Origin: Flavipsychrobacter sp. | GTDB lineage: Bacteria > Bacteroidota > Bacteroidia > Chitinophagales > Chitinophagaceae | Length of the DNA stretch: 64,000 nucleotides | Direction of reading: 5' to 3' | NCBI GenBank assembly: GCA_024508935.1 | Contig: JANINW010000037.1 | Location: forward strand, 1 to 64,000 | Shown here: positions 52,904 through 60,680 of the stretch, one piece after another | Position numbering within the stretch: the first letter of the stretch is position 1 | Layout: the number at the start of each line of letters is the position of its first letter | The notes under the pieces: model-generated | The model's database searches: none | What the model was told of the DNA's origin: nothing | Seen by the model: the letters and a program-made list of their open reading frames with translations, nothing else | Position numbers and translations under genes: made by a program

Positions 52904-55081
52904 ATGAGAAAAAACTGGCTGCTCCTGATTCTGGCAACGATATTTGTTACTATTCAATTTGACGCTAACGCTCAGCAGCAACAAAAAGAAAAGTACCGTA
53001 ATAAGGCAAACGATCCGATTGCCCAACTTCCGTACTATAAAAAGTTACGCTATGCTGATCAATTGTTTAAAGATGGTAGCTACTTCAATGCGATAGAATA
53101 TTATCAACAATTGAAACAAGAACAGGAGCGTAACCCGTACCTGACTTACCAGCTTGCAGAATGCTACTGGATGTCCCGCGACTATATGCCTGCTGCGCAC
53201 TATTACGGCGAGGTATATTCTATGTCTCCGAAGATGTATCCTGAAGCGATATACAAGCAGGCTATGATGCTTAAAAAATCAGGCCAATATACTGAAGCTA
53301 TTGATCGTTTCAATAAATTCATTGCTGACAACCCTAAAACGATGAAGAAGCTTAAAAAGCAAGCTCAGCGTGAAATAGAAGGTTGTAATGTTGCGATGAA
53401 CTCAATGAAAGATCCGGTTGCAGCTAACGTTATCAATGCAGGTCCTAACGTAAACAGTGCGTATACAGAATCAGCGCCTTATCCTTTGGGAGATACTGCA
53501 TTGTTGTTCTCTACTATGCGCCAGAACAGGCCTGTTGAGATCGACAAAAAGAAACGCGATGAATACATGTCACGTTTCATGGTTTCGCGTAAGCAAGACC
53601 ACGTACAGCAAGTTGACTCTTTCCAATGGCCATTGACTTTCAATGACGGAGATTTCAACAATCCTAAAGTGCACGTTGGTAATGGTTGCTACAGCCCGGG
53701 CGGCGAACGTTTCTACTTCACAAAATGTACTGAAGAAGATTCGATGAAAATAGTTTGCCGTATCTATGTTTCTAAATTCGAAAAAGAAAAATGGGGTGAA
53801 GCCGAACTGCTGGGTGAAGGTATAAATGAAAGCGGTTCTAACACACAGCCATGCGTTGCCAAAGTAGGTAAGAAAGAAATATTGTTCTTCTCTTCAAACC
53901 GTACACTGCAAAGCCGCGGTGGATATGATATCTGGTATTCAGTTATCGATCCGCGTAACAATACTTACCGCCGTCCTCAAAATGCTGGTAAACAAATCAA
54001 CACTGCCTATGACGAGGTTACTCCTTATTACGACAGCCGTGTAAACAAACTGTACTTCTCTTCAGATGGCTGGGTAACATTGGGTGGTTTCGACGTATAC
54101 TCTGCTGACGGTGGTCCGTCTCGTTATACTAACCTGACTAACATGGGCTATCCTATCAACACATCTGCAGACGAACTGTATTTCATTAAAGACCCTGTAG
54201 GTAAACCCGATGCATACCTGGTTTCTAACCGTATCGGTTCTATAGCTTTGAAGAACCCAACTTGTTGCGATGATATCTGGCGCGTACAATTTGAACCTAA
54301 ACTGGTAGTTCTGGGTAAAGTTGTAGACAGGAAAACACAACAACTGATGAACGAAGTAGTTGTGAAAATGACAGACCAGCAAGGAGATATGAAAACATTC
54401 AACTCTGCTGACGGTAATTTCGGTTTCAACATTGCACGCAGCAAAGCTTATGTAATAACTGCTGATAAGCAAGGTTATTCTTCTACCCGTGCTACCGTTA
54501 ATACAATGGATGTAAAACGTACAGATCCGGATGATACAGTTAACGTAACTATCTATGTTGACGAGATCAGGCACCCATTTGCTGTAAGCAACGTATTCTA
54601 CGATTACGATAAAGCTACACTGCGTCCTGAATCAGTTGCTTCTCTGGATTCCGTTGTTACTTTCATGAAAGATAATCCATCGTTAAGTGTGGAGATCTAC
54701 TCTTTCACCGATGGTAAGGGTACTGATAAATACAATAAAGACCTTTCAATGCGCCGCGCCCAGTCTGTAGTTGATTACCTGGTTGGTGCAGGCGTAGAGC
54801 AAAGCAGGCTGGTAGCAAAAGGATTTGGTATGGCTATGCCGGCTGCACCGAACACTGTGAACGGTAAAGACAACCCGGAAGGCCGCCAGCTGAACCGCCG
54901 TACAGAATTCCGTATTGTTACAGATGTTCCTACACGCCGTGTACTGTATAACAGTGCTAAACCGGGCGATATGGATGAACAACAAAACAACCTGAAGCAA
55001 AACGAGAACATGAATGATGACGATAATACACCTGATTCTGAGTCTGACATGGGCAAACCAGGTAGCAGGGTAAATAAATAA
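52904..55081 (+). CDS. PorE-like T9SS protein: TPR, PD40 propeller, regulatory-like domain, OmpA
   Basis: A 725-residue periplasmic/outer-membrane protein with a signal peptide (LILATIFVTIQFDANAQ). Residues about 40-180 are TPR-like (YADQLFKDGSYFNAIEYYQQLKQEQ). Residues about 180-470 are PD40/WD-like propeller blades (LLFSTMRQNRPVEID, LFFSSNRTLQSRGGYDIWYSV, LYFSSDGWVTLGGFDVYSADG). A carboxypeptidase-regulatory-like domain (VLGKVVDRKTQQLMNEVVVKMTDQQGD) follows. The C-terminal OmpA domain (FYDYDKATLRPESVASLD to GRQLNRRTEFRIV) should bind peptidoglycan. This domain order matches T9SS component PorE, which anchors the machine. The acidic Asn/Asp-rich C-terminal tail is unexplained. Confidence 0.9.
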   Translation: MRKNWLLLILATIFVTIQFDANAQQQQKEKYRNKANDPIAQLPYYKKLRYADQLFKDGSYFNAIEYYQQLKQEQERNPYLTYQLAECYWMSRDYMPAAHYYGEVYSMSPKMYPEAIYKQAMMLKKSGQYTEAIDRFNKFIADNPKTMKKLKKQAQREIEGCNVAMNSMKDPVAANVINAGPNVNSAYTESAPYPLGDTALLFSTMRQNRPVEIDKKKRDEYMSRFMVSRKQDHVQQVDSFQWPLTFNDGDFNNPKVHVGNGCYSPGGERFYFTKCTEEDSMKIVCRIYVSKFEKEKWGEAELLGEGINESGSNTQPCVAKVGKKEILFFSSNRTLQSRGGYDIWYSVIDPRNNTYRRPQNAGKQINTAYDEVTPYYDSRVNKLYFSSDGWVTLGGFDVYSADGGPSRYTNLTNMGYPINTSADELYFIKDPVGKPDAYLVSNRIGSIALKNPTCCDDIWRVQFEPKLVVLGKVVDRKTQQLMNEVVVKMTDQQGDMKTFNSADGNFGFNIARSKAYVITADKQGYSSTRATVNTMDVKRTDPDDTVNVTIYVDEIRHPFAVSNVFYDYDKATLRPESVASLDSVVTFMKDNPSLSVEIYSFTDGKGTDKYNKDLSMRRAQSVVDYLVGAGVEQSRLVAKGFGMAMPAAPNTVNGKDNPEGRQLNRRTEFRIVTDVPTRRVLYNSAKPGDMDEQQNNLKQNENMNDDDNTPDSESDMGKPGSRVNK

Positions 55082-55156
55082 TAAAAGAACATAACAGAGC
55101 AATAATAAGGGCTGTACCTCGTGTACGGCCTTTATGCTTTTATAGAGAGTAGATTT

Positions 55157-55972
55157 ATGGATTATATACAATTGCACTGCAGTATTGCAGATGGGGGCAC
55201 TAAAGAGATCATTATAGCATTGCTGGAGCAGGAAGGTTTTGAAGGTTTCGAGGAAACACAAGATGGACTGCTGGCCTATATACCCGAGCCGGAGTTTAAG
55301 AAGAATGATATAGATGAATTATTCGTGCCGTTCGGTATAAACTATACAATTCAGACAATAGCCCCGAGAAACTGGAATGAGGAATGGGAAAAAAACTTTG
55401 ACCCTGTTGTAGTAGAAGGGTTCTGTACAGTGCGGGCCGATTTTCATGAAAAGAATGCTGATACCCCTTATGATATCATCATTACCCCTAAAATGTCATT
55501 TGGTACCGGGCACCATGCCACTACCCGCCTGATGATGCAGCAGATGAAGGATATAGATTTCAAAGGCAAATCTGTATTTGATTTTGGCACCGGTACGGGC
55601 ATATTAGCCATACTAAGCGAAATGCTGGGCGCAGAGGATATTGTTGCTATAGATAATGATGAATGGGCCTATGAGAACAGTAAAGAGAACCTGCAGCGCA
55701 ATAATGCCAGTCATATACAGGTATTGCAGGGTAGTATAACCGATATTGCGGCCAGGCAATTTGACGTGATACTTGCCAATATTAACCGCCATATATTATT
55801 GCAATATATGGGCGATATGTATGCTTTATTGAAGCCCGGTGGCATTATTTTAATGAGTGGCTTGTTCACAGAAGATGTACAGGTAGTAAAGCCGGCAGCT
55901 ATTGAGACGGGTTTTTCCTATGTACAAACCGATGCATTAAATAATTGGGTGGTATTGAAATTTATCAGATAA
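55157..55972 (+). CDS. prmA: Ribosomal protein L11 methyltransferase
   Basis: The ATG at 55157 (MDYIQLHCSIADGGTKEIII) is the family-like start; the track begins 12 codons earlier. The 271-residue enzyme methylates L11 at lysine and N-terminal positions. It has the N-terminal substrate domain (PRNWNEEWEKNFDPVVV), SAM motif I FDFGTGTGILAILSEMLGAEDIVAIDNDEWAYENSKENL and the PrmA text KMSFGTGHHATTRLMMQQM and DVILANINRHILLQY. Monocistronic between the PorE-like gene and plsY. Confidence 0.95.
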   Translation: MDYIQLHCSIADGGTKEIIIALLEQEGFEGFEETQDGLLAYIPEPEFKKNDIDELFVPFGINYTIQTIAPRNWNEEWEKNFDPVVVEGFCTVRADFHEKNADTPYDIIITPKMSFGTGHHATTRLMMQQMKDIDFKGKSVFDFGTGTGILAILSEMLGAEDIVAIDNDEWAYENSKENLQRNNASHIQVLQGSITDIAARQFDVILANINRHILLQYMGDMYALLKPGGIILMSGLFTEDVQVVKPAAIETGFSYVQTDALNNWVVLKFIR

Positions 55973-56070
55973 ATTCTTTTTGCAATAGATTGTATTGCAA
56001 TGAGTTGTGAGAGTAATCATAAATTTTATGCACAATGCTATAATTATTAGGATTTGCAAAGGCAACATTA

Positions 56071-56078
56071 TAAATTTG
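56071..56078 (+). promoter_or_regulatory. Candidate -7 element of plsY
   Basis: TAAATTTG matches TAnnTTTG and lies 25 nt before the plsY ATG, with TTTG (56053-56056) 14 nt upstream, closer than the usual -33 spacing. Confidence 0.5.
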
Positions 56079-56103
56079 TTAACTTCAACCTGCAGATAAA
56101 ATA

Positions 56104-56745
56104 ATGGGTATAGCAATACTGGTTATCTTAGCTTACTTAGTTGGCTCGGTTCCTACAGCTGTTTGGGTAAGCAAAAGGGTATATGGCATAGATATACGTG
56201 AACATGGAAGTGGTAATGCCGGTGCAACAAATACTTTCAGGATATTAGGTTCTAAAGCCGGTGCGGCAGTCATGGTCATTGACATGCTGAAAGGCTTTAT
56301 GGCAGCCAAGCTGGCGCTGTTTTCCCCTTTCCCGTGGAATAGTGAACAAGTGGTAAACCTACAGGTATTCCTTGGCCTTGCAGCTGTTGTAGGCCATATT
56401 TTCCCCATCTGGGCTGATTTTCGCGGTGGTAAAGGTATTGCCACATTATTTGGAATGATACTGGCTATACAGCCATTGGCTGCGGTAAGTCTGGTAGGTG
56501 TATTTATGGGTATGCTCTACCTTACGCGCTATGTGTCGCTTAGCTCTATCTCTGCCAGCATTGCATTTCCCCTGCTTATCATGTTCATTTTCCGCGAGCC
56601 GGAGATGAGTTACCGCATATTTGCCATTGCTACTGCATGCCTTGTAGTGCTTACACACTATAAAAACATCAACAGGCTGCTAAGTGGTAATGAGAGCAAA
56701 GTGCCCTTCTTCCGGAAGCGCCGCTTACGCCGCGGAGAAGATTAA
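56104..56745 (+). CDS. plsY: Acyl-phosphate:glycerol-3-phosphate acyltransferase PlsY
   Basis: A 213-residue membrane enzyme that makes lysophosphatidic acid from acyl-phosphate, the first step of phospholipid synthesis. The three conserved segments are present: EHGSGNAGATNTFRILG, VVGHIFPIWADFRGGKGIATLFG and a C-terminal LVVLTHYKNINRLLSGNESK. Five helices are expected. The basic C-terminus (FFRKRRLRRGED) is typical. Confidence 0.96.
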   Translation: MGIAILVILAYLVGSVPTAVWVSKRVYGIDIREHGSGNAGATNTFRILGSKAGAAVMVIDMLKGFMAAKLALFSPFPWNSEQVVNLQVFLGLAAVVGHIFPIWADFRGGKGIATLFGMILAIQPLAAVSLVGVFMGMLYLTRYVSLSSISASIAFPLLIMFIFREPEMSYRIFAIATACLVVLTHYKNINRLLSGNESKVPFFRKRRLRRGED

Positions 56746-56799
56746 TTTCTTTTTCCTTTTGATGGTATAATACTTGATGTAGGCATTAAATAAACTTTC

Positions 56800-57609
56800 A
56801 TGCTTATGAAAAGGCTATTATTTTTTGCTTTAGGTATTCTTCTCTTTAGCTGTGTCTTATTTTCCTGCTATCGCAATCCTGTAACAGGGCGCAATTCCCT
56901 AAACCTGGTTGATGAAGGTACTATGTTACAACTGAGCAACCAGCAGTACAGCTCATTTCTTGCTACTAATCCAGCTATTAAAGGTACACCTGATGCTACG
57001 ATGGTGAGCAGGGTAGGAGCGCGTATGGCTGCTGCTGTATCGGAATACCTGAAAAGTAAAGGACAACAAAGCCTGGTGAACGGCTATAACTGGGAATTTA
57101 ACCTGGTGAACAATGCAGAAGCAAACGCATGGTGCATGCCTGGTGGCAAAGTGGTTGTATACAGCGGGATATTACCACTTACCCAAAACGAAACGGGACT
57201 CGCCGTGGTAATGGGGCATGAAATAGCCCATGCCATAGCACGCCATGGTAACGAACGTATGAGCCAGCAACTGGCTGTTCAGGCGGGTGGTGTGGCCCTG
57301 TCAGCAGCACTTTCCAGCAAACCGGCTGAAACACAAAATATGTTCAATGCAGCTTATGGTGTGGGTTCTACACTGGGTACATTGAAATATTCGCGCGAGC
57401 ATGAAAGTGAGGCAGACCATATGGGTTTGATATTTATGGCACTGGCAGGATATAATCCTAATGAAGCAGTAGGCTTCTGGCAACGTATGGCTGCCAAAGG
57501 TGGACAGAAACCACCTGAATTTTTAAGTACACACCCGGCAGACAGCAGGCGCATAGACCAGATAAAGAACTGGTTGCCCGATGCGATGACTTATTACAAA
57601 CCGCATTGA
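56800..57609 (+). CDS. M48 family lipoprotein metallopeptidase
   Basis: A 269-residue protein with a lipoprotein-type signal; the Cys after VLFS (CYRNPVTGRNSLNLVDE) is the likely lipidation site. The zinc motif is VVMGHEIAHAIARHGNERMSQ, and the third ligand Glu lies in REHESEADHMGLIFM. The PSLNL-like region NPVTGRNSLNLVDEGTMLQLSNQQYSSF and the THPADSRRIDQIKNWLP end are typical of YcaL/LoiP-like enzymes. Members degrade misfolded outer-membrane proteins. An envelope quality-control role is inferred. Confidence 0.92.
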   Translation: MLMKRLLFFALGILLFSCVLFSCYRNPVTGRNSLNLVDEGTMLQLSNQQYSSFLATNPAIKGTPDATMVSRVGARMAAAVSEYLKSKGQQSLVNGYNWEFNLVNNAEANAWCMPGGKVVVYSGILPLTQNETGLAVVMGHEIAHAIARHGNERMSQQLAVQAGGVALSAALSSKPAETQNMFNAAYGVGSTLGTLKYSREHESEADHMGLIFMALAGYNPNEAVGFWQRMAAKGGQKPPEFLSTHPADSRRIDQIKNWLPDAMTYYKPH

Positions 57610-57720
57610 TAAGGGCGAGCATCATTATCTTATTGCAAAGCTCAAAAAAATATGCTTATACGATATGATTCATACGTATATAATGTTATATTTAGCTTAT
57701 GCAAGTAAAGTGCATTAAGC

Positions 57721-58374
57721 TTGAAGATAGCAGAATATACAAGAGTGTTGAGTTATGTTTTCCCCATTGTGTTACGCAGGGGCAGCAGTGCATACAACCC
57801 TTTGCTTGAACTCATATTGTACCGTAACCAATTGCAATTAGCTACAGAAGACGCATTGTATTCTGATGGAAAACGTTACCGGCCGCTGGTGATGGCCTTT
57901 AATTCCATAAGGGAGAGACTGGTAAATGTGCAGCAGGTGCTCGCCTTGGGTACAGGTATAGGCAGCATTGTGCAGATACTCAATAAGATGGGGCATTATC
58001 CTTCCTTTACATTGGTAGACAAGGATAGTATGATCATTGATTGGGCTTCTGAAATACTGAAGGATTTCTCTGCCAATAAAAATCTGACGCTGGTATGCGC
58101 TGATGCTGCAGACTATATTGATATTGCCGAACGGAAGTACGATATGGTGGTGATTGACATTTTTAATAGCCGGGTGGTACCACAGTTTGTAACAGGTACT
58201 GCCTTCTTAGAAAAATGCCGCCGGAGATTAAATCCAGGCGGCATTTTTATTTTAAATTATATAGTGAGCGATGAACCTGGCTGGCAGGAAGTGTATGCCA
58301 ACCTGGAAAATGTTTTTCATTCTATACGCGTGCTCAGCAATGATATGAACCGCATTATAGTAGCTACAGCTTAG
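57721..58374 (+). CDS. Spermidine-synthase-like SAM-dependent methyltransferase family protein
   Basis: A 217-residue protein starting at TTG, with an in-frame TAA just upstream and no better ATG. VLALGTGIGSIVQILNKMGHYPSFTLVDKDSMIIDWASEIL is a class I SAM-binding motif I with its acidic residue, and YDMVVIDIFNSRVVPQFVTGTAFLEKCRRRLNPGG is motif IV with the spermidine-synthase-like layout. Activity (aminopropyl or methyl transfer) cannot be told. The 3' end overlaps the convergent oxyR stop by 11 nt, and a terminator-like hairpin sits inside the coding sequence. Confidence 0.78.
   Translation: MKIAEYTRVLSYVFPIVLRRGSSAYNPLLELILYRNQLQLATEDALYSDGKRYRPLVMAFNSIRERLVNVQQVLALGTGIGSIVQILNKMGHYPSFTLVDKDSMIIDWASEILKDFSANKNLTLVCADAADYIDIAERKYDMVVIDIFNSRVVPQFVTGTAFLEKCRRRLNPGGIFILNYIVSDEPGWQEVYANLENVFHSIRVLSNDMNRIIVATA
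58211..58248. terminator. Terminator-like hairpin within the coding sequence
   Basis: AAAAATGCCGCC and GGCGGCATTTTT form a 12-bp stem with a 14-nt loop, with T-runs on both strands, inside the 57721-58374 gene. It lies about 115 nt past the oxyR stop on the minus strand. Because the two genes overlap at their ends, it may be the oxyR terminator encoded within its neighbour. Confidence 0.55.
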
Positions 58375-59320
58375 CAGACTGTATACGCAGTATTTTCCTG
58401 TTCTTCTTTTGCACACGCATCTTTTCAGGTACCAGTGCTATGATCTCGTCCATCAAAGTTTGCAGTATAGACAGCCTAACAAAATGCCCGTTTGTAACCA
58501 GGCTTATTTCGCGTACCGGTTCCGGTTCATCAAAATAGCGTACCCTGTCCTGCTGGTCTTCGCTGAATTCGAAAGTTGCCAGTTCTGGCAGTATGGTTAG
58601 TCCTTTATTCTTGTCTACCATTTTGCGCAATGTTTCTACGTTGCTCGATTCGTAGCGGTAAGGGCGGCTGGCCTGCAGGCGTTGTATCTGGTCGCTGCAT
58701 AGGTCCAGCACCTGGTTGCGCATACAATGCCCTTCGTTGAGTAGCCAAATACGGCCCAGGTCTATGTCCTCAGCCGTTACTGTACGTTTTTTCAGTGCTT
58801 TTTCATCTTCCGAAAAATAAGCTACAAACGGTTCAAAGAATAATGGATATTCTTTGATATTGGAATCTTCCAGTGGCGTACTTACCAGGGCAGCATCCAG
58901 TTCATTATTATACAGGGCGGTGATGATCTGTTTGGTTTCCATCTCCTGCACTTCCAATTTCACTTCAGGATATTTGGAGGCATAGTTTTCCAGCAAAGAA
59001 GGCACTATATATGGCGCCACAGTTGGTATAACCGCAATCTTGAAACTACCTGTTACATTATTCTGCTGCTTCTGTATCAGTTCATGTATCTTCTCCGATT
59101 CAGACAGTACAATACGTGCCTGTTCTACAATAGCTTCGCCCATAGCGGTAATGGCTATAGGATGTTTATTACGGTCGAATATCTTGATGCCAAGCTCTTC
59201 CTCCAGCTTCTGTATCTGCATACTTAGCGTAGGCTGAGTAACAAAGCACTTGTCGGCTGCTGCTACAAAGCTTTTGTAGGTAGCTACTGCAACAACATAT
59301 TCCAATTGAGTGATGGTCAT
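58364..59320 (-). CDS. oxyR: LysR-family peroxide sensor OxyR
   Basis: The Met of MTITQLEYVVAVATYKSFVAAADKCFVTQPTLSMQIQKLEEELG is the real start (track is 9 codons early), leaving 318 residues. The winged helix-turn-helix is followed by a substrate domain with EGHCMRNQVLDLC: the two cysteines nine residues apart match C199 and C208 of E. coli OxyR and their GHCxRxQ context. This supports a peroxide-sensing regulator that forms a disulfide. It is divergent from the OmdA-like gene; no catalase or ahpC gene is in the window. Confidence 0.9.
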   Translation of the reverse strand: MTITQLEYVVAVATYKSFVAAADKCFVTQPTLSMQIQKLEEELGIKIFDRNKHPIAITAMGEAIVEQARIVLSESEKIHELIQKQQNNVTGSFKIAVIPTVAPYIVPSLLENYASKYPEVKLEVQEMETKQIITALYNNELDAALVSTPLEDSNIKEYPLFFEPFVAYFSEDEKALKKRTVTAEDIDLGRIWLLNEGHCMRNQVLDLCSDQIQRLQASRPYRYESSNVETLRKMVDKNKGLTILPELATFEFSEDQQDRVRYFDEPEPVREISLVTNGHFVRLSILQTLMDEIIALVPEKMRVQKKNRKILRIQSAKL

Positions 59321-59436
59321 AATTAGCGTGTGGGATTTGTATAACAAACCTACATCATAAAATTGAATATAGAGTAAATCTATAATTCATATATTTTTAT
59401 TTGTTAACGCGTCTTATGTGCTGCCGTTATAATATT

Positions 59437-59444
59437 TACCTTTG
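59437..59444 (+). promoter_or_regulatory. Candidate -7 element of the OmdA-like gene
   Basis: TACCTTTG matches TAnnTTTG exactly, 23 nt before the ATG. It lies in the 147-nt gap divergent from oxyR, so it could be an OxyR target. Confidence 0.5.
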
Positions 59445-59467
59445 ACCCGCAAAAATAGCACCGCATT

Positions 59468-60118
59468 ATGAGCCTTTCCGGTAAACTGAAGCTGAAAACT
59501 GAATTGCCTCTTTATGTCTATGCTGCACCGGCAGAAGCGGCTGATCTATTTGCCGACCTGGAACTGAAAAATGCGGCCAAGGGGAAAGGACCTTTTGCGC
59601 AGGTGTTGTTTTTTGCAGGCAATAAAAAGGATATTGATGCCCTGTTTGATAAAATAACTGCATCGCTGGCGGCGGACGCTGTATTTTGGATAGCCTACCC
59701 CAAGCAGAGTGGGAATATGAAATCGGACCTGATCAGGAATGAAGGATGGGATACTGTATTTAAGTCTGATTACCAGATCGTATCCTCGGCATCTATAGAT
59801 GATAACTGGACGGCCGTGCGGATACGCAGGAAAGATCCTAATGCAAAGTATAAAAGCGATGTGCCGATGGAAGAGCGCATAACAGAGGGAGTAGACTATG
59901 TAAAGCGCACCGTGCAGTTGCCGAAAGATGCAGTAGCGGCGATGAAAGGATATAAAGGCCTCGAAGATTTCTTCAACAGCATGTCCTTCTCTCACAAACG
60001 GGAATATGCAGAAGCTATAGCGGAAGCTAAGAAGCCGGAGACACGTGCCCGGCGCATAGAGAAGATGGTAGAAATGGTGCAAAAGATAAAAGAACGAAAA
60101 GAACAGAAAAAGAAATAA
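59468..60118 (+). CDS. YdeI/OmpD-associated (OmdA) family protein
   Basis: A 216-residue cytoplasmic protein. The N-terminal half (LSGKLKLKTELPLYVYAAPAEAADLFADLEL to DAVFWIAYPKQSGNMKSDLIRNEGWDTVF) looks like a DUF3052-type domain. The C-terminal half contains PKDAVAAMKGYKGLEDFFNSMSFSHKREYAEAIAEAKKPETRARRIEKMVEM, the OmdA/YdeI motif seen in bacteriocin-protection-like proteins. The Lys-rich tail (KKIKERKEQKKK) is basic. Function is unknown. The ATG of the next gene starts one nucleotide after this stop, so they form an operon. Confidence 0.82.
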   Translation: MSLSGKLKLKTELPLYVYAAPAEAADLFADLELKNAAKGKGPFAQVLFFAGNKKDIDALFDKITASLAADAVFWIAYPKQSGNMKSDLIRNEGWDTVFKSDYQIVSSASIDDNWTAVRIRRKDPNAKYKSDVPMEERITEGVDYVKRTVQLPKDAVAAMKGYKGLEDFFNSMSFSHKREYAEAIAEAKKPETRARRIEKMVEMVQKIKERKEQKKK

Positions 60119-60119
60119 G

Positions 60120-60602
60120 ATGAGCTACAAAGAAGTGCCGCAGGGGGCTGTGCTGCAGTATATAAAAGAACATTTTGAAGGTAAGCTGGTAGAAGGCTCC
60201 CGTTCGCCGGCTGGCAATTGGCTGCATTTTACATTAGAACATATTGAAAAAGGAAAAGCAGTTATATCACTGGAAGTGAAAAAGGATATGACCAATCCCT
60301 ATGGCAATATACATGGTGGTATGATGGCGCTGGTAATGGATGAAGTGATAGGCTGGGCAGTGGTGAGCCTTGATACCGATAGCCATTACACTTCGCTGAA
60401 CCTGAACGTAGATTTTCTTTACGCCATTAAGCAGGGAGAAAGGTTGAGGGCAGTGTCTGAAGTGATACGGGCAGGGAAAAAGATCATTCACGTGGAGTGT
60501 AAAGTATATGATATGCAGGAGCGGCTGCTGGGAAAATGCAGCAGCAACCTGATAGTTACCAGCATGAAGCCGCAGGAAGGCGATGCCAAAGTGGCCAATT
60601 AA
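60120..60602 (+). CDS. PaaI-family hotdog thioesterase
   Basis: A 160-residue hotdog-fold protein. NPYGNIHGGMMALVMDEVIGWAV holds the HGG motif and the catalytic Asp/Glu of the PaaI group, followed by YTSLNLNVDFLYAIKQGERLRAVSEVIRAGKKIIHVECKVYD. It likely hydrolyses an acyl-CoA or aryl-CoA. It begins one nucleotide after the OmdA-like stop, which suggests coupled expression; the functional link is not known. Confidence 0.88.
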   Translation: MSYKEVPQGAVLQYIKEHFEGKLVEGSRSPAGNWLHFTLEHIEKGKAVISLEVKKDMTNPYGNIHGGMMALVMDEVIGWAVVSLDTDSHYTSLNLNVDFLYAIKQGERLRAVSEVIRAGKKIIHVECKVYDMQERLLGKCSSNLIVTSMKPQEGDAKVAN

Positions 60603-60680
60603 AAGACTGCGCGGGTTAGTCTTAGGGGGATAGAATTACCCCGTTAAACCATTAATTTCAGCTTTATATTTTTTACCAGG

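Noticed and set aside
55107-55133. Weak inverted repeat GGGCTGTAC...GTACGGCC after the PorE-like gene
   Set aside because: The stem is imperfect and its short T-run is poor; kept out of the feature list because the evidence is too thin.
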